A stretch of 64,000 nt of DNA. It comes from Eublepharis macularius. Lineage: Eukaryota > Chordata > Lepidosauria > Squamata > Eublepharidae. This document shows, piece after piece, positions 31,347 to 44,600 of this stretch (positions within the stretch are counted from its first letter, which is position 1; each line of letters opens with the position of its first letter). Location of the stretch: NCBI RefSeq assembly GCF_028583425.1, contig NC_072805.1, forward strand, positions 15,634,001 through 15,698,000, given 5' to 3'. Under the pieces are notes generated by a model. The model saw only the letters and a program-made list of their open reading frames with translations, searched no databases and had not been told where the DNA came from. A program made the translations under genes and the position numbers.

Positions 31347-32182
31347 ACACCCTGACTTCACAACCCAGCGGATATTTGCACGTATTTGCCAAGGACCAAA
31401 ACAGAACATCTAATGTGTATAGGCCAGAATATTCAGACAAGGAAAAGGTCTGCACCAGCTCCTACCAGAATTAGCTAAACTTATCAAAACAGGCCTTACC
31501 ATACCTGTTTCCTCCTGCACCTCCGAAAGGTCATTCTCATGCCTTTGTAGAATAAAGACCTTTCTACAGTCAAGCATGAAACAAGCAAGGCTCAAATACA
31601 TGGCTCTTCTTCATGGACATAACCACAGATCTCAGGAAATTGATCTTAATGTTATAGCTAATGAGTTCAAGAAACATCAATTAGAACAAACGCATGTGGT
31701 GCAACATTTATACTAAGTGGTATAACTGTGAGTTTTCTTTGGGGTCATAGCTATGGGCACTGTCCTGAATTGCCGCAAAATGTGCTTCTACTCACAGGAT
31801 ATAAATTCAAAGTGAGAAGAAGATTGTTACTAGCCTGAACTCTGTACATTTCTCCAAAATTGAGTGCACAGCAACTGTTTTGTATTCTACCCTGGCTCAG
31901 AGACTTCAACCATGCATTGACCAAATGAAGGCATCTGTGATAAACTTCAGTACTAAGTAATCCTTATGAATAAGGCACAAACAAGACTCCTGTAAATGAA
32001 TGTCCAGAAAAACTTCAAAAATGTTCCGCTACAGGCTTTTCTGTGTTGCCTTTCTTAGTGTCAAAATTGTGACCAGTGGTTTGCCCAATGCACATGGTAT
32101 GAATATTTGTAGATCTTAAAGTGACTATCCTAAAAGTGAATTTCAAAAAACAGTACACAGCAGGAGATTGCTGAGATACTAC

Positions 32183-32439
32183 CAGGGCGTTTTTTTCAGC
32201 TGGAACGTGGTGGAATGGAGTTCTGGAACCTCTTGAAAATGGTCACATGGCCGGTGGCCCCGCCCCCTGATCTCCAGACAGAGGGGAGTTTAGATTGTCC
32301 TCTGCGCTGCTGTAGCGGAGGGCAATCTCAACTCCCCTCTGTCTGGAGATCAGGGGGCGGGGCCACCAGCCATGTGACCATTTTCTCCGAGGGCAACCCA
32401 TTGAGTTCCACCACCTCTTTTCCAAGAAAAAAAGCCCTG
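32183..32439. mobile_element. hAT-type MITE with 8-bp TSD
   Basis: 257 bp with ends CAGGGCGTTTTTTTC and GAAAAAAAGCCCTG, flanked by GATACTAC at 32175-32182 and 32440-32447. The interior is a large near-palindrome around TCTCCAGACAGAGGGGAGTT. An 8-bp TSD and CAGGG ends fit hAT. Confidence 0.85.
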
Positions 32440-32859
32440 GATACTACTATAACCTGGCCCAGCCCAGGCACATTGTTAGGGGGGTGCCCAGGCCCCCATA
32501 ACTTTGTAGGGAGCCCCTCCCTAAATCCTCCATGGCCCCACCTCCATAGAGAGTAGAAGCCGTCCCTATGATGTCACCAGGCCCCGGTTCTTTTAAGGGC
32601 CTAGCATAGCAATGCCTCTGGCCCAGCCCCACCCCGACCCCCACCCCCAGGAAATTGGAAAGTCTATGCCCCTGCCTTTCGACATTAATTTACTCCCCTC
32701 CCCCCACACACACTTTAAATTCAGGAATTTTAATAGTGAGGAAAGTCTCCCTCTTCCCAACAGAAAAACTCACAAAGATGACCATATGAGGAAAGAATAT
32801 CTTGAGGATGTAATACAAAACAGAAACCACTCATTTTCTAATAAGGAAATCATTTAAAA

Positions 32860-33890
32860 GCCTTCATAACCTTGGTCCCTCATATCCGCAGGCCCGCCTC
32901 TCTCCCTATGTTCCAACATGACCGCTTTGCTCATTTGAGCAGGGCCTTCTGCAGGGGCCAACAATAACAACTGCCCAAATACATGCTTTCTCTGTGGCAG
33001 GGGTCATTTGGTAGAAAAAGAGCTGGAGGAACTCATTAGCGTAACTCATTAGCATATGCTGCACCCCTTGACATCACCGGAAGTGTGTCATTAGCATAAC
33101 TGATTTGCATATGCCTCATCCCCCGCCCCCGACATCACCTATCCTGGCTGTTTTGGACCCAATCCTGGCCATTCAGGGCCGAAATGGGGCCCGAAATGGC
33201 AAAAAGGGGCTGAAAATGGCCCTAAAGGGGCCCAAAATGGTCAGGATTGGACCGCTGCTGAGTGGGAGAGTGATCCACACATGTCAGAGGCCCGATCTGG
33301 GCCGTTTCGGCCCCAATCCAGGCTGAAATGGACCCAAAATGGCTGAGGGACAGGTGGGCGGGGCTCCCTGACATGTGACCTCTTTGGGGAACTGCCGGAA
33401 CTGCGTTCCTGCGCGTTCCCCCTCGAAATGAGCCCTGCTCTGTGGTATTCCCACCTTCTGGAATGGTCTGCCTGTTGAGGTGAGGAGAGCGCCCCTTCTC
33501 TTGGCTTTCTGCAAACTATACAAAAATGAATTGTTCAAGGCTTGTCTACGCAGGTAATAGGGCTGTACTGTACAAAATGGTTTAGAAAGCTATTTGAGTA
33601 AAAGTTTAAGAGAGGATGGTCTATCTACTTGGCATAGCTCATACTGCCTGTTGCTGTAAGTATAGTCCTACTATTTTCTGCATCTTTGAAAGTGTCGGTG
33701 CTTATGGTTTGTTTCAGTTCCATTCTCTTATTTCTGGTTGGCTCCAAATTTCTACTATACAAATACTATTGCGTTATTTACATGATGTTTCAGTCCTGTG
33801 GATTGTATTGACTTACCCCGTGTGATCTGCCTTGAGTCCTAGTCAGAAAGGCGGATTGTTAAATAAAATAAAATAAAAATAAACTATCCT
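32860..33890 (+). repeat. LINE 3' fragment split by a hAT MITE
   Basis: AGCCTTCATAACCTTGGTCC through TGAGCAGGGCCTTCTGCAGG resumes after the MITE with TGGAATGGTCTGCCTGTTGA. It ends in CTGCCTTGAGTCC, AGAAAGGCGGAT and AAATAAAATAAAA. The layout fits an L2/CR1-type LINE end. Confidence 0.55.
32998..33437. mobile_element. hAT-type MITE (second family) with 8-bp TSD
   Basis: 440 bp from CAGGGGTCATTTGG to AAATGAGCCCTG, flanked by CTCTGTGG at 32990-32997 and 33438-33445. The interior has imperfect repeats of GGGCCCAAAATGG. It splits an older LINE 3' fragment. Confidence 0.85.
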
Positions 33891-33948
33891 CTACATAAAC
33901 AGTTAAACTATACAAGTTTGTTTTTCAAGGGCCATGGGATGCTAAAAT

Positions 33949-34396
33949 CAGGGGTCATTTCATAAAAAAAGAGGTGGAGGAACTCATTAGCATAACTCAT
34001 TCGCATAACTCATTCGCATATGCCATGTCCCTTGACATCACTGGAAATGTGTTATTAGCATAACTGATTTGCATATGCCACACCCCTTGACATCACCTAT
34101 CTTGGCTGTTTTGGACCCAATCCTGGCTATTCAGGGCCGAAATTGGGCCCAAAATGGCAAAAAAGGGCTGAGAATGGCTGAAAAGGGGCCCAAAATGGTC
34201 AGGATCGGGCCGCTACTGAGTGGGAGAGTGAGCCACCACCCATCAGAGGCCCAATCCAGGCTGTTTCGGCCCCAATCCAGGCTGAAACGGGCCCAAAGTG
34301 GTCGAGAGTCAGGTGGGCAGGGCCACCTAACATGTGACTTCTATGGGGAACAACCGGAACTGCGTTCCTGTGCGTTCCCCCTCAAAATGAGCCCTG
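33949..34396. mobile_element. hAT-type MITE (second family) with 8-bp TSD
   Basis: 448 bp from CAGGGGTCATTTCAT to AAAATGAGCCCTG, flanked by GCTAAAAT at 33941-33948 and 34397-34404. It is the sister of the copy at 32998-33437, about 500 bp away. Confidence 0.85.
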
Positions 34397-34404
34397 GCTA
34401 AAAT

Positions 34405-34566
34405 CAAAAGCTTTCGAGAGCCACAGCACTCTTCGTCATGCATCTGTCAAAGAGAGCTATGGCTCTCAAAAGCATATGCTACAATAAAGTTGGTTAGTCT
34501 TAAAGGTGCTACTGGACTCTTTACTATTTTGCTACTACAGACTAACACGGCTATCTCCTCTGGATC
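34405..34566 (+). mobile_element. Penelope-like repeat with short inverted left arm
   Basis: A truncated minus arm (AAAGCTTTCGAGAGCCACAG) is followed by a plus arm with CTGTCAA, a perfect stem GAGAGC/GCTCTC (34452-34457 with 34462-34467), then AAAAGCATATGCT and the tail CTTAAAGGTGCTACTGGACT. It directly follows the TSD of a hAT MITE. Confidence 0.55.
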
Positions 34567-35333
34567 TAAAAGCAGAAGAGCAGCAATATGAGGGTGCCGC
34601 TGCTTAATTCTTTCTTCTATTGTTTGCTCATATTCTTGTTTCCCTCACTGCTGATTCTCATATAATCCATGGCCAGGAAAGCAATTTGAGGTGGATGAAT
34701 TTAATGGACAAACAGCAAGAAGGAAAGGTTCAGGCAGCTGCCTCCCACCAGCTTCTTTAGGCCGTTTTTCATTTTGAAAAAATGAAAAGCAGGCGGGTTC
34801 TCCTGTCAGGACACCATCTTTGATGATGGAATTTTAGGACAAGAGCCATACTTTGCTCTCTTTTTTAAAAAGACTTGTTTAGGATTAGAAAAACCTTTCC
34901 CCCCCCCCCAAAGCTGGACTTTGAGAAATTAGGTTGTTCAGTCAGAAGCACAGGCTCGATGGCTCCCCGGGGAACCTGGTGGAAATGACCACAAGTGACC
35001 TCTTACAGGATTTTCTCCCCCTCTCACGATGGGAAACCAACCAACCGTACGTTTTCTGGGCACTGAGAACATTCTTGAAGAAATGTTGGGAGGAGGGTGT
35101 ATTGGGGGCGCATTTCACTAACCCAAGTTAAATTCCAACGTATCTTTGGGTAGCAAAAAGTTACCAGAAAAAAATAGCCGTTTGCTTCACAATACCCAGA
35201 TCCTGTTTCTAACACCATTATGAACGACTACCATATTTGGTATTGTGGGGTTATTATTATTATTTTTTGCTTCAAGCACATAACTGTCTGTAAACACTCT
35301 CCAATGAAGTCTGTTCCATTGGATCCATTCGGC

Positions 35334-35643
35334 TAGGGCTTTTTTTCAGCTGGAACATGGTGGAACGGAGTTCCGGAATCTCTTGAAAATGGTCACATGG
35401 CTGGTGGCCCCGCCCCCTGATCTCCAGACAGAGGGGAGTTGAGATTGCCCTCCACACTGCTCCGGCGCGGAGGGCAATCTAAACTCCCCTGTCTGGAGAT
35501 CAGGGGGCGGGGGCCACCAGCCATGTGACCATTTTCTCCCCTCTGTCTGGAGATCAGGGGGCGGGGCCACCAGCCATGTGACCATTTTCTCTGAGGGCAA
35601 CCCACTGAGTTCCACCACCTCTTTTCCCAGGGAAAAAGCCCTG
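35334..35643. mobile_element. hAT-type MITE with internal duplication
   Basis: Same family, 310 bp. The segment ending CCAGCCATGTGACCATTTTC is present twice in tandem (about 35484-35537 and 35538-35591). Flanks CATTCGGC and CACTAGGC match 6 of 8. Confidence 0.7.
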
Positions 35644-35880
35644 CACTAGGCTAAAGGGAGCGGGGCAAATTTTCACTTCCCCCCTCTCACTACAGACCTC
35701 CAAATTCCCCTCATGCTTTTCCTAGGAGTCCTCAAGCTTTTCAGGGATCGTTGAGAGCTGTAGTGGGACAGGGGAGGCAACCCTCCCCCTACAATATATT
35801 CCCATCACTGGCTCCAAGCCACTGTTCGCACCAACCTACACACAAGTGTTCCCAGGATGAGTCTTCCAGGGTGGTGGGGG

Positions 35881-36121
35881 GAAGAGTGCTTAAGAGTGGC
35901 AGGACTCTTATCTGGAGAACCAGGTTTGATTCCTCTCTCCTCCGCTTGAAGCCAGCTGGGTGACCTTGAGTCAGCCATGGCTCTCTCAGAGCGCTCTCAG
36001 CCTCACCCATCTCACAGGGGGATTGCCGTGAGGATAACAACACTTTGTAAACCACTCTGAGTGGGCGTTAAGTTGTCCTGAAGGGCAATATACAAATTGA
36101 ATGTTGTTGTTGTTGTTATTA
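35881..36121 (+). repeat. Sauria-type tRNA SINE
   Basis: AGAGTGGCAGGACTCTTATC, CTTGAAGCCAGCTGGGTGAC and AAGTTGTCCTGAAGGGCAAT with a GTT tail. The first bases of the head are lost. Confidence 0.85.
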
Positions 36122-36298
36122 TTGTGGGAACTTTTTGATTCCTATATGGTACATTAGCCAAGGCATAAACACCCCAATAACTGAAATCAATAGATTTTTC
36201 AGAGGTGGTTCTATGTCCCAGGCAGAGATAGAAAATTTCTGGAAATTTTGAAGCCATCAGGGGGAAATATCTTATTTCTTCTTTTTTCCAGGACCCCC

Positions 36299-36544
36299 CG
36301 AGAGCCAGTTTGGTGTAGTGGTTAAGAGTGCAGGACTTTAATCTGGAGAACCGGGTTTGATTCCTCACTCCTCCACTTGAAGCCAGCTGGGTGACCTTGG
36401 GTCAGTCACAGCTCTTTCAGAGCTCTCTCAGCCCCACCCACCTCACAGGGTGATTGGTGTGGGATAATAATATACTTTGTAAACCGCTCTGAGTGGGTGT
36501 TAAATCATCCTGAAGGGCAGTATATGAATGTTGTTGTTGTTATT
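36299..36544 (+). repeat. Sauria-type tRNA SINE
   Basis: Complete head GAGAGCCAGTTTGGTGTAGT through to a GTTGTT tail. It is in the same orientation as the copy 180 bp upstream. Confidence 0.85.
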
Positions 36545-37224
36545 TCAATAGTTATTCAATACTAAATATATTCAATACTTACTTTCCTATCAAACTTAAA
36601 CTTTTTATTGATCTAACAACATCTAATGCATAATATATAACTTAGCATATAAAGTTGCATTGACATCTTTATAGAATTTAAAAATATAAATAACTTTGTT
36701 TTCTAAAAGAAAAATGGTAAGGATGCACAATATTTGACAAAATGTTGCACTTTATGCTACTATAGCATATTAATCTTAATTTTTGCCATCTGAGATAGAA
36801 AAAATTAAAAGCTGAAAGAAAACAAATTCTGTAGTAAACAAAAGAAGGGGTATTTGGATGATGCTTTTTAGTTTACAGAAAGAAGACTGCCGGTGAATGT
36901 ATTTTGGGGGACATTATTGTTCACTTGCTCCTCCATTTGCGTAATTTATTCTCTTCTCTGCTTATAAGCATGTTGTCAAGGTATACTTTGCTGCCCCTCC
37001 ATATATAGTGACTTTATACTCCAGCTACCTGAATATGGGTGTGTGTATGCATGCATGAGCGTGTGTGTGCAGGTTTTCTGAAAGCAGTATTGGTTGGAGA
37101 AAAGCAGAAAGGCTTTTTATATATCCAGCACCTAACAATGCACAAATATTTTTACTTGGAGGCTATTTCTATGAGAACACAGCTTCCCATCGAGATTCAC
37201 TAAGGATAAAGAACTCAAGGCTGC

Positions 37225-37395
37225 ATATATGGCTCTCCCTTTATTCACGGTATCCTTGCAACCACCTTGTGAAGGGAGTTAGGCAGGGAGCCTAACTGAC
37301 CCAAGAACACCCAATGAGCTTCAGGCCAGAGTGGGAACTTGAACCCAGGTCTTCCAGGGCCTAGTCTGACAGTCTAAAACTGCTCAACTGGCTGC
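37225..37395 (-). repeat. Diverged tRNA-derived SINE
   Basis: AACTGACCCAAGAACACCCA, GAACTTGAACCCAGGTCTTC and a reversed tRNA-like start near GCTCAACTGGCTGC. Confidence 0.5.
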
Positions 37396-38184
37396 ACTGA
37401 ATGGCAATTTACATAGAGCAAAACCTGCCCATTTCCGATAGGTGACCAAGGATGCTGTTTGTGTACAAACAGCATCTCTGAGTGCAGGTACCATTGTGAG
37501 GGGGAGATTTTGCATGCCCAGCAAAGGGCCCACAAGCATGCAAATTGTTTCCATCCATGAGCCAGAAATGTTGCCCTTTCTTGTTCATGTAGACAAATCC
37601 TGTAGTTCATGTAGTTTGCAGGTCATGCGTACAGTCTGAATCGACATGATGCATACACTGGCAGAACCATCCTAAGCCAAGCTACACCCCTAAGTCCTTC
37701 GAAGTCAGTTAGCTTAGATGGGTGTAAAACAGTTTAGCGTGGTGCTGTTAACCTTTCTGCACTGCATTTAGATGCTCAGCGCTCATGGGAAGAGGTATTT
37801 ACAGGGCTAACGTCTCCCACCCAACACCTTTTTAAAGAAATGGGGTTTTGAGACAACATGTGCTTCATAACGCAGGGTGTGTTCTTTTTAGCCATCTTGT
37901 GAACATAAGGGAAGTGAAATGCCTATGGGGGATACCCTCTATAAATATAAATTAATTGGGTCGTGTTGCAACTGAAAGAATCAGAAGTAAGATCTTTTCC
38001 AACTTTTAGGGATAATCCACAGCAAAAGATTTGGTTATCTTACCCAAACAGTTCCACCAAGTTAACCAGAAGTACACAACTGTAAAGAGGCCAACTACAT
38101 AAACATGTGTGTCTTGATAGTTGCTAGGTTAAGTGTATGAGTTCTCCCTTTCAGTCCCCAAGCTAACCCACTATTGCTTCTATG

Positions 38185-38600
38185 CAGGTGTGTATAAAGT
38201 GACCCCATTGGTTTTCAAGGCAAGAGATGATCAAAGGTGGTTTGCCATGGCCTGCCTCTACATAGCAGCCCTGGCCTACCTTGATGTCTCCCATCCAAGT
38301 ACTAACCACGGCTGACCCCTGTGCAGGTTCCGAGATCTGATGAGATCAGGTTACTTGGACTGTCTAGGTCAGGGCTTGCTTCAGGTGTGTGTGTGGAGAG
38401 TGCCCTCAAGTCATAGCTAACCCCTTGGTGGGGTTTTCCTGGCAAGAGATTAACAGAGGTGGTTTGCCATTGCCTGCCTCTGCAACCCCGGTCTTTGTTG
38501 GTCTCCCATCCAATTACTAACCAAGGCTGACCCTGCTTAGCTAGTGAGATCAGGCTCACCTGAGCTATCCAGGTCAAGGCTTGCTTCCAGGTAGTACAGT
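38185..38600 (-). repeat. Two tandem 5S-rRNA-headed SINEs
   Basis: Minus-strand copies at about 38185-38375 and 38385-38600. Each has GGTGGTTTGCCA, then TCTCCCATCCAA(G/T)TACTAACC and a 5S-like head. They lie just past the WTIP polyadenylation signal. Confidence 0.75.
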
Positions 38601-38609
38601 ATAAAAATC

Positions 38610-41600
38610 AAAAGTAACTACAAAACATCTTTATTGAAAAAGCAGATTATAACATCTAAGGTTAAATGACATTCTGACTTTTTAATATTAAATAACTTAG
38701 GACATAGCAAGTAGTTTCTTTAGATAAATAAATCTACATTTCCCAATTTTTTTCTTCAACAAATCAAGAAAACCAGATGACAAAACAAAAACCCCACAAG
38801 TCAATCTAAGTACTAAAAGGTTGTAGGATATATACAAACAAGATAACCTAAAATATTTGCAGCATGTAAACTAGACACATAATATACAAACTGGGCTTTT
38901 ATATATTTCCTACAAAATAAAAATCAACGTTGGTCCAAGTTCTTGGAAGAAAACTATATTCTTTTAAAGAAAATGAAAATATTTCTCAAGAAAAACAAAC
39001 TTAATTTAAGTCAAATTATATATTCTAGTTATGGCATTAGTTGCACGGTGAAATTCCCTTGGGGCACAAGAAAGCTGCTTGTGAGTGCTCTCTTTAAAGC
39101 TTTGGTTTAAGTTAACTATTCTGGAACTTCTAGTCCAAGAGCGCTCCTCCCATCTATTCTTGGACTTTCTGAAATTCTGAACTTGAAAATGTGCACCTTC
39201 TTGGTTTTGAAATAAGGCTTATTCAAATTCTTACCTACTTTGGTCTTTCCTTTGGAACTCTATTAAAAGGGACCTTGTGGATCTTCCGAAATATGTTTAA
39301 TTGTTCCCCGCAAGTGAGAAATGGAAGGAGTCCCTGGGGTTTTTTTTTCAGTAATGCAAATATATAATCAGAGAGAAAAGGAAAGATTTCCAATAAATAA
39401 TTATATTATGGCACAAAAGTTAGAAGTGTTCCATCCCTGTTGAAGAATTCTGCTGCAGCAAAAACAAGTCAAGAATTTCCCACAAGAGGGGAAAATGTTT
39501 AATAATTGCTGTTAATTTTACCTACAGCACACCATTTGAAATGTTGTCACATGGAGCTTTCTGTTTACCGTTTCCTTAAAAATCAAAGAAGTCCAAGCAA
39601 GCTTGCTCTCTCTTTTTTTTTTTTAAAGATAAACAAGGGAAGCAAGCAAGGCAATCTATTCTGCTCCCGGCAGAAAGACAGTGAAATGACAATAGCTCCA
39701 TTCTGGTGGGAACAAACCGCTCTTGCAAGAAATAAAACGTTCAGCATTTACACAAAAATATGAAGCCATGGAGAATGACTAGGGGAAAAAAAAATGAAAC
39801 GTCTTTAAAAAGTGAAATTAAATATTACTCTGGTCTAAAGATGACAGCTGAGAACAGTAGTGTATATACATGTTTTAGATATAGTGCTACCTGCTGAGAA
39901 TTAAGGCAGGAACCTGAATGGATATATTTGCTGCTAAAAACAATCAAGATGTTGGAAACAGGACACAGAGGAAATCATCTTCAGTTCTCGTCTTTAGATC
40001 CCTCAGCCAAGACTATTTGTATGGGAAAGATTTAAATCAGCTAGATTTTAATCCTCTTTTGTTTTTGATGGGTTGGTACAGATTCCGACGATCAGCCAAA
40101 CGTTTGTGCACACCATGAGGAAGGCGCAGGAAAAAACAGTGTGGGCTGGACAAGGAATTCCTACAGGGGGGGGGGGGCATGAATAACAACTCGTTGTACA
40201 ATGTGCTTATCTCCCCACTCCTAAGCCATTGTACAGCAGACATGGTGGGCAAAGTGGAGGAAGCCAGGGTTCACTGCATCAAGGCAGCACCTGGGCCCGC
40301 AAAATATTATCCTGCACCTGTCCAGAAGCTATCCCTGAACTGATGAATTTCCCTCTCACCAGAGAGAGTGCAGGTATATTCTTCCTCATCTTTTTATAGT
40401 GTTTTGGAATTGAAAAAATAAGTCCCAGTCTTTCATTCTAACGTGAAGGAACTTGACACCTCTCTAGGACTCCTTCGTGTCCCCCGTATAATTCCAAGAA
40501 AGTGAGAATACTGGTGTTTCAAGTTGCTTGGTTCTTCTCCCCTGACAGCAAGAAAACGGAAACATTCAATTCTCATTTGGCCTTCTGAGTTTTTCTACAG
40601 CGATTAGAGAACTATCAGTTTGCACAGATGAGAAATCTGGCCCAACGTATCTAGCAGCAGAAAACACCACGCAGAGTCTATTTATGGAAGATACCCATAC
40701 ACGCTTAAGGTTGAAAGGTGTGATAAAACAGCAGTCTTCATGCGTGCCTCCCAATGTACAGTAGATAACTTGATATTAAGCACAAAGAGACACCAAGACA
40801 GACCTGACCTTCCTATGTGGAAGACACATAATGTCCCAGAGTTCTAAGGGTTTTGGTAAAAGATCAGGCAAAATAGGAACATGTGCATTCTATGTAGAAT
40901 TTCTAGGAAATCTACCAGTGTGTTTACAAGCTACAAGACTGGACTGGCCAAGAGCAGAGACCTGGATGCCAAATTTGGCAAAAATGGACAGGCCAGGCCG
41001 ATGGAGCAGAGGATAGAATATTCTCACAGCAATCTGATTCTGATTTCCAGGGCTGCCCACTCGTGTTACAAAATGGTGCCAAATGGTCTACTCTCTTGGA
41101 GACAGTTTTTTGATGTCTTAAATGTGGCAGGATTAATATTCTTCCTGAGCTACTACACTTGGGGGGGTAGGGGAGAAGGTGCAACTGCCAAAGGCCACCT
41201 GGAAAATGGCTCTGTGTTTGTAAAGAGGAATCAATTGTTTTCCTGCTATTATGAAATTCTATTAAACCGACTCACTGTACAAAAAGTGCAACGGAGTTCA
41301 GTGTTATGAATAAGCCACAGGCTTATCAGGAGCTGGGCTTAGGGTATGTGAGGATTCACGATGGAACCAGCTCAAAAATACCTCCGGGGGAAAAGCATCT
41401 CTGCAACTGAAACCACAACATAAATCTGCTGCCTTTAAAAACAAAAACAATACAGGTTGGATCCAACCAGCTTTCCTGCCAGCGAACAAAGAAAAGAGGT
41501 GTACTCTTTGGCCACTCCAAACGGCTATGCTGAAAATGAACAGAAGTCACGTGGGCTAATGCATGGAGGGAAAACTGAGCGAGAGTAAGCAAAAAAAAGC

Positions 41601-44600
41601 TGGCTGGATCCAACCCTAAAAACTTAACATGATGGCAAAAGAAGGGGAAGTTTGCATAGGCAGAAGGACCACTAAAAGGATTAGCAGAAACAGGGCAAAT
41701 AGATGAATCGCTTATGTGTCAGGTAGGTATCTGTGTTGGGTTGTAGGAACAGAATAAAATTCAAGTCCAGTAGCACCTTAAAGACCAATAACATTTTCTA
41801 GGATATAAGCCTTCTTGAGCCGTCTGAATAGTCCAGGCTAGCCCAAGGCAGTATGATCCTAGAAGCTAAGCAGAGACAGCCCTGGTTAGTACTTGGATGA
41901 GAGACCGCCAAGGAAGACCAGGGTTGCTACACAGAGGAAGGCCATGGCAAACCACCTCTGTTAGACTCTTGCCTTGAAAACCCCAGCAGAGGTAGTCATA
42001 AGTCAGCTATGACCTGACAGCAACTTCCAAGATTCCTTAAATAGGAATTACGATCCATTAGCCCTTCTATCCCAGTCAGAAGGTGAGAGGCATTTCCTCA
42101 AGAAGGGCCAGCTGGAGTCAGGATGCATGACATAAATAAAAGATTGCTGAAGGAGAGTTCATCAACAAGATCAGGACAACTGACTCCCCCCCCTCCCCAG
42201 GGCAAAACAGGGACACAGGATTCTGGTCTTGGTACAGATGCTAATTTTAGTTCCCCACCTCTATGCAAATCTCCCAGCTCTAATCAAGCTCAATCGATAT
42301 TTTGTGTTGTACCTCTGCATCCCGACTCCAAGGGGCCCTTCTCTGCAACACCCCTTCCACCTTCTGACACCTACAGAAAGGCTGATCGTACTTCATTCCT
42401 CTTTGCATCTCACCAAGTGAGCGTCAACTCCCGAAAGCTTAAACCCTAGAGAATTTTGTTGGTCAGTAAGCTGCTACTGGACTCTAATTTTGTTCTACTT
42501 AAGTGCAGTGCCAAAAATATCAGACTATGATGATTACTCGGAGAATGCTAAATCAACAACCAGCGACAGCCAGATTCCAAGAGTTGCTAAGGCAAAGACA
42601 CTTCTGACACCACAAAAGGCACCAGGCAAAGTTGCAGTAGACTGTAGGCCTCAAAACCTCTTTTCCTTGCCACCTCTCAGCAATATCTCACCTCCCAGTA
42701 GGCCTTGCAAGATCCCTGCACCCTTAAACCTGTGATGTTCTGAGCAAACCGCATCTATCACTATAGTCAGCTAGAGCAGCTGTGAACCACCAGCAATGTG
42801 GCACGGCAGCTTCGGTCATCTGCCACCAGAACTCTGGCTCTGTTGCTTTGTGTGTGCATGTGGCGGGGGGGGGGGGGGGGAGATCCCAGACATCCTAGAA
42901 TTCCTCTGATGTAACTCCTGGGGGTACAAAGCCTGAAAGGATGCATTTCATAACCTCCTCCGTACGAAGCTTCCTACACAAGAAACCTTCCACATCTCTC
43001 TTGCTGGAAAGGCATGGAAACACAAGGAAATAGAACTGGGGAGGTAGAAAGGTGGTACAGAATGCCTTCCCTTCTTTTAACACCATGTTTGAATCAGAAA
43101 GCCATTATAAAAAGATCAACCTGTCTTCCAGCAAAAGCTTCCAGGCCTCCCAACACAGCAAGGGTAGGTTTTTAATGCCTCAAGCCAGGCTGCAAAATGG
43201 GATTCGTCTTCTCTTGCCTGAAGCACTGCTAGAAGGCGTGAAGATGCTTTGTGGGGACCAAGATAGCTACCGTGCCAAGGTCAAGGGTGCCTCTTTTTGT
43301 ACCGCAGCATTCAAAAATGTTTTACATTCACATCTGAGCGGTGCATTTTTTTTTCAAGTACCCAGTCTGAGGAAGAATTATTTAGGCTAATGGAACACAG
43401 ACGCAGCCCCAGGCCTGTGCACACGCAGTACCCTCAGAGAGCCGCTCTTCTCAGTCTTCAAGGCAATAAATAACTTGTCTGCTTTGTCTTTTTTTTAAAA
43501 AAATGAAAAATAGTTGTGTGTGTCCATCTCCTCCCTCACGGAAGCCTCCTTCTGGACACGACTCAGAGTTCTGTGATGTGCATTGGGTATCCAGGGGGAG
43601 AGGGCGGTGGCACTTTTAGACCAAGGCGTCTGATGTGACAGGTGTGGCAAAGCAGGTGTCCCTCCAAAGGATAGCATCGGCGGCCTTCTTCATCATTGAG
43701 CTGGAGCCCACAGACCTAAGGGAAACAAGACCACACATACCCTTCAGTCGGTGACTACAGTACAGCACAGTGGTTATAGCATTTGGCTGGGGCTGGGTTC
43801 CAATCCTCACTCTACCATGAAGCATGCTGTGTGACAGTCACTATGCGCCGTAACCTACCTTTCAGGCTTGTTGTGAGAATAGGGGGGTGGGGAGAGGGAC
43901 CACACATGGTGGCCTAAGCTCCTTGAGGAAGGGGAGGATAAAAATGTAAGAGGGGCAGCTAGCTGAAGCCGCTTTGGACACCCCCATTGTGGCAGAAAGG
44001 CGGCAAATAGTTTTAAAAGCAAAAAGTACAATTATTCAAGCCAGCTTTCAGCATGAACACGTTCCAAAGATGCAACTCTGAGGCTTTGATCGTCATGACC
44101 AAAGGTGACAAGGGGGCTAACCCGTCTTGGGCCCACAGGCATGTTTGGATTCTTTCCCCATAGAAGGAGACCCAGGCTAAGACCACAGTACTGACTTTGG
44201 TTCAACCCTGGGAAAAGGTCACCCTGACTCAGCAAGAGAAGGCAGCGACTTCCCAGCAGAGGAATCCTGCTCAGAAGCTCCCAAATTTACCTCACAGTGA
44301 TAACATTCCACGTGGTAATCTCTGTCCATCGACACCACCCGGATGGTCTCCTCAGAACCCTGGTTTGGGACAGACAGCAAATGAGGTTGGAAGATTTGGC
44401 AGTGTCCCGTCACCCCCACCCCTTCCGCCCATATCTCAACATGAAACAACGGAACTCTGTTTTGCGCAATCATTTGCATGCTCTCTGCTTCCAGCGGATC
44501 TTGGAGACAGGCTCCAGAGGAGTCATCATCACCCCTTTCATTCCATTCTTTTGCCAAAAGAGTGAGTAACCTGCCTAGCAGGAAGCCGCACATGAAGTAA

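Larger units (their letters stand above)
38610..43562 (-). other. WTIP: WTIP long 3' UTR (candidate)
   Basis: From the WTIP stop to a minus-strand AATAAA at 38635-38630 there is about 4.9 kb without another gene. The stretch 38620-40250 is AT-rich and free of repeats I recognise, unlike most of the window, which fits a retained transcribed tail. It contains a 5S-headed SINE (about 41825-42035), Penelope-like fragments (41745-41830, 42400-42495), a 163-bp MITE (41454-41616) and a poly-G run at 42866-42882. The end is inferred. Confidence 0.5.

Noticed and set aside
11178..38600. PDCD2L or UBA2 exons between GPI and WTIP
   Set aside because: Looked for because of human gene order; no matching coding segments with splice sites were seen.
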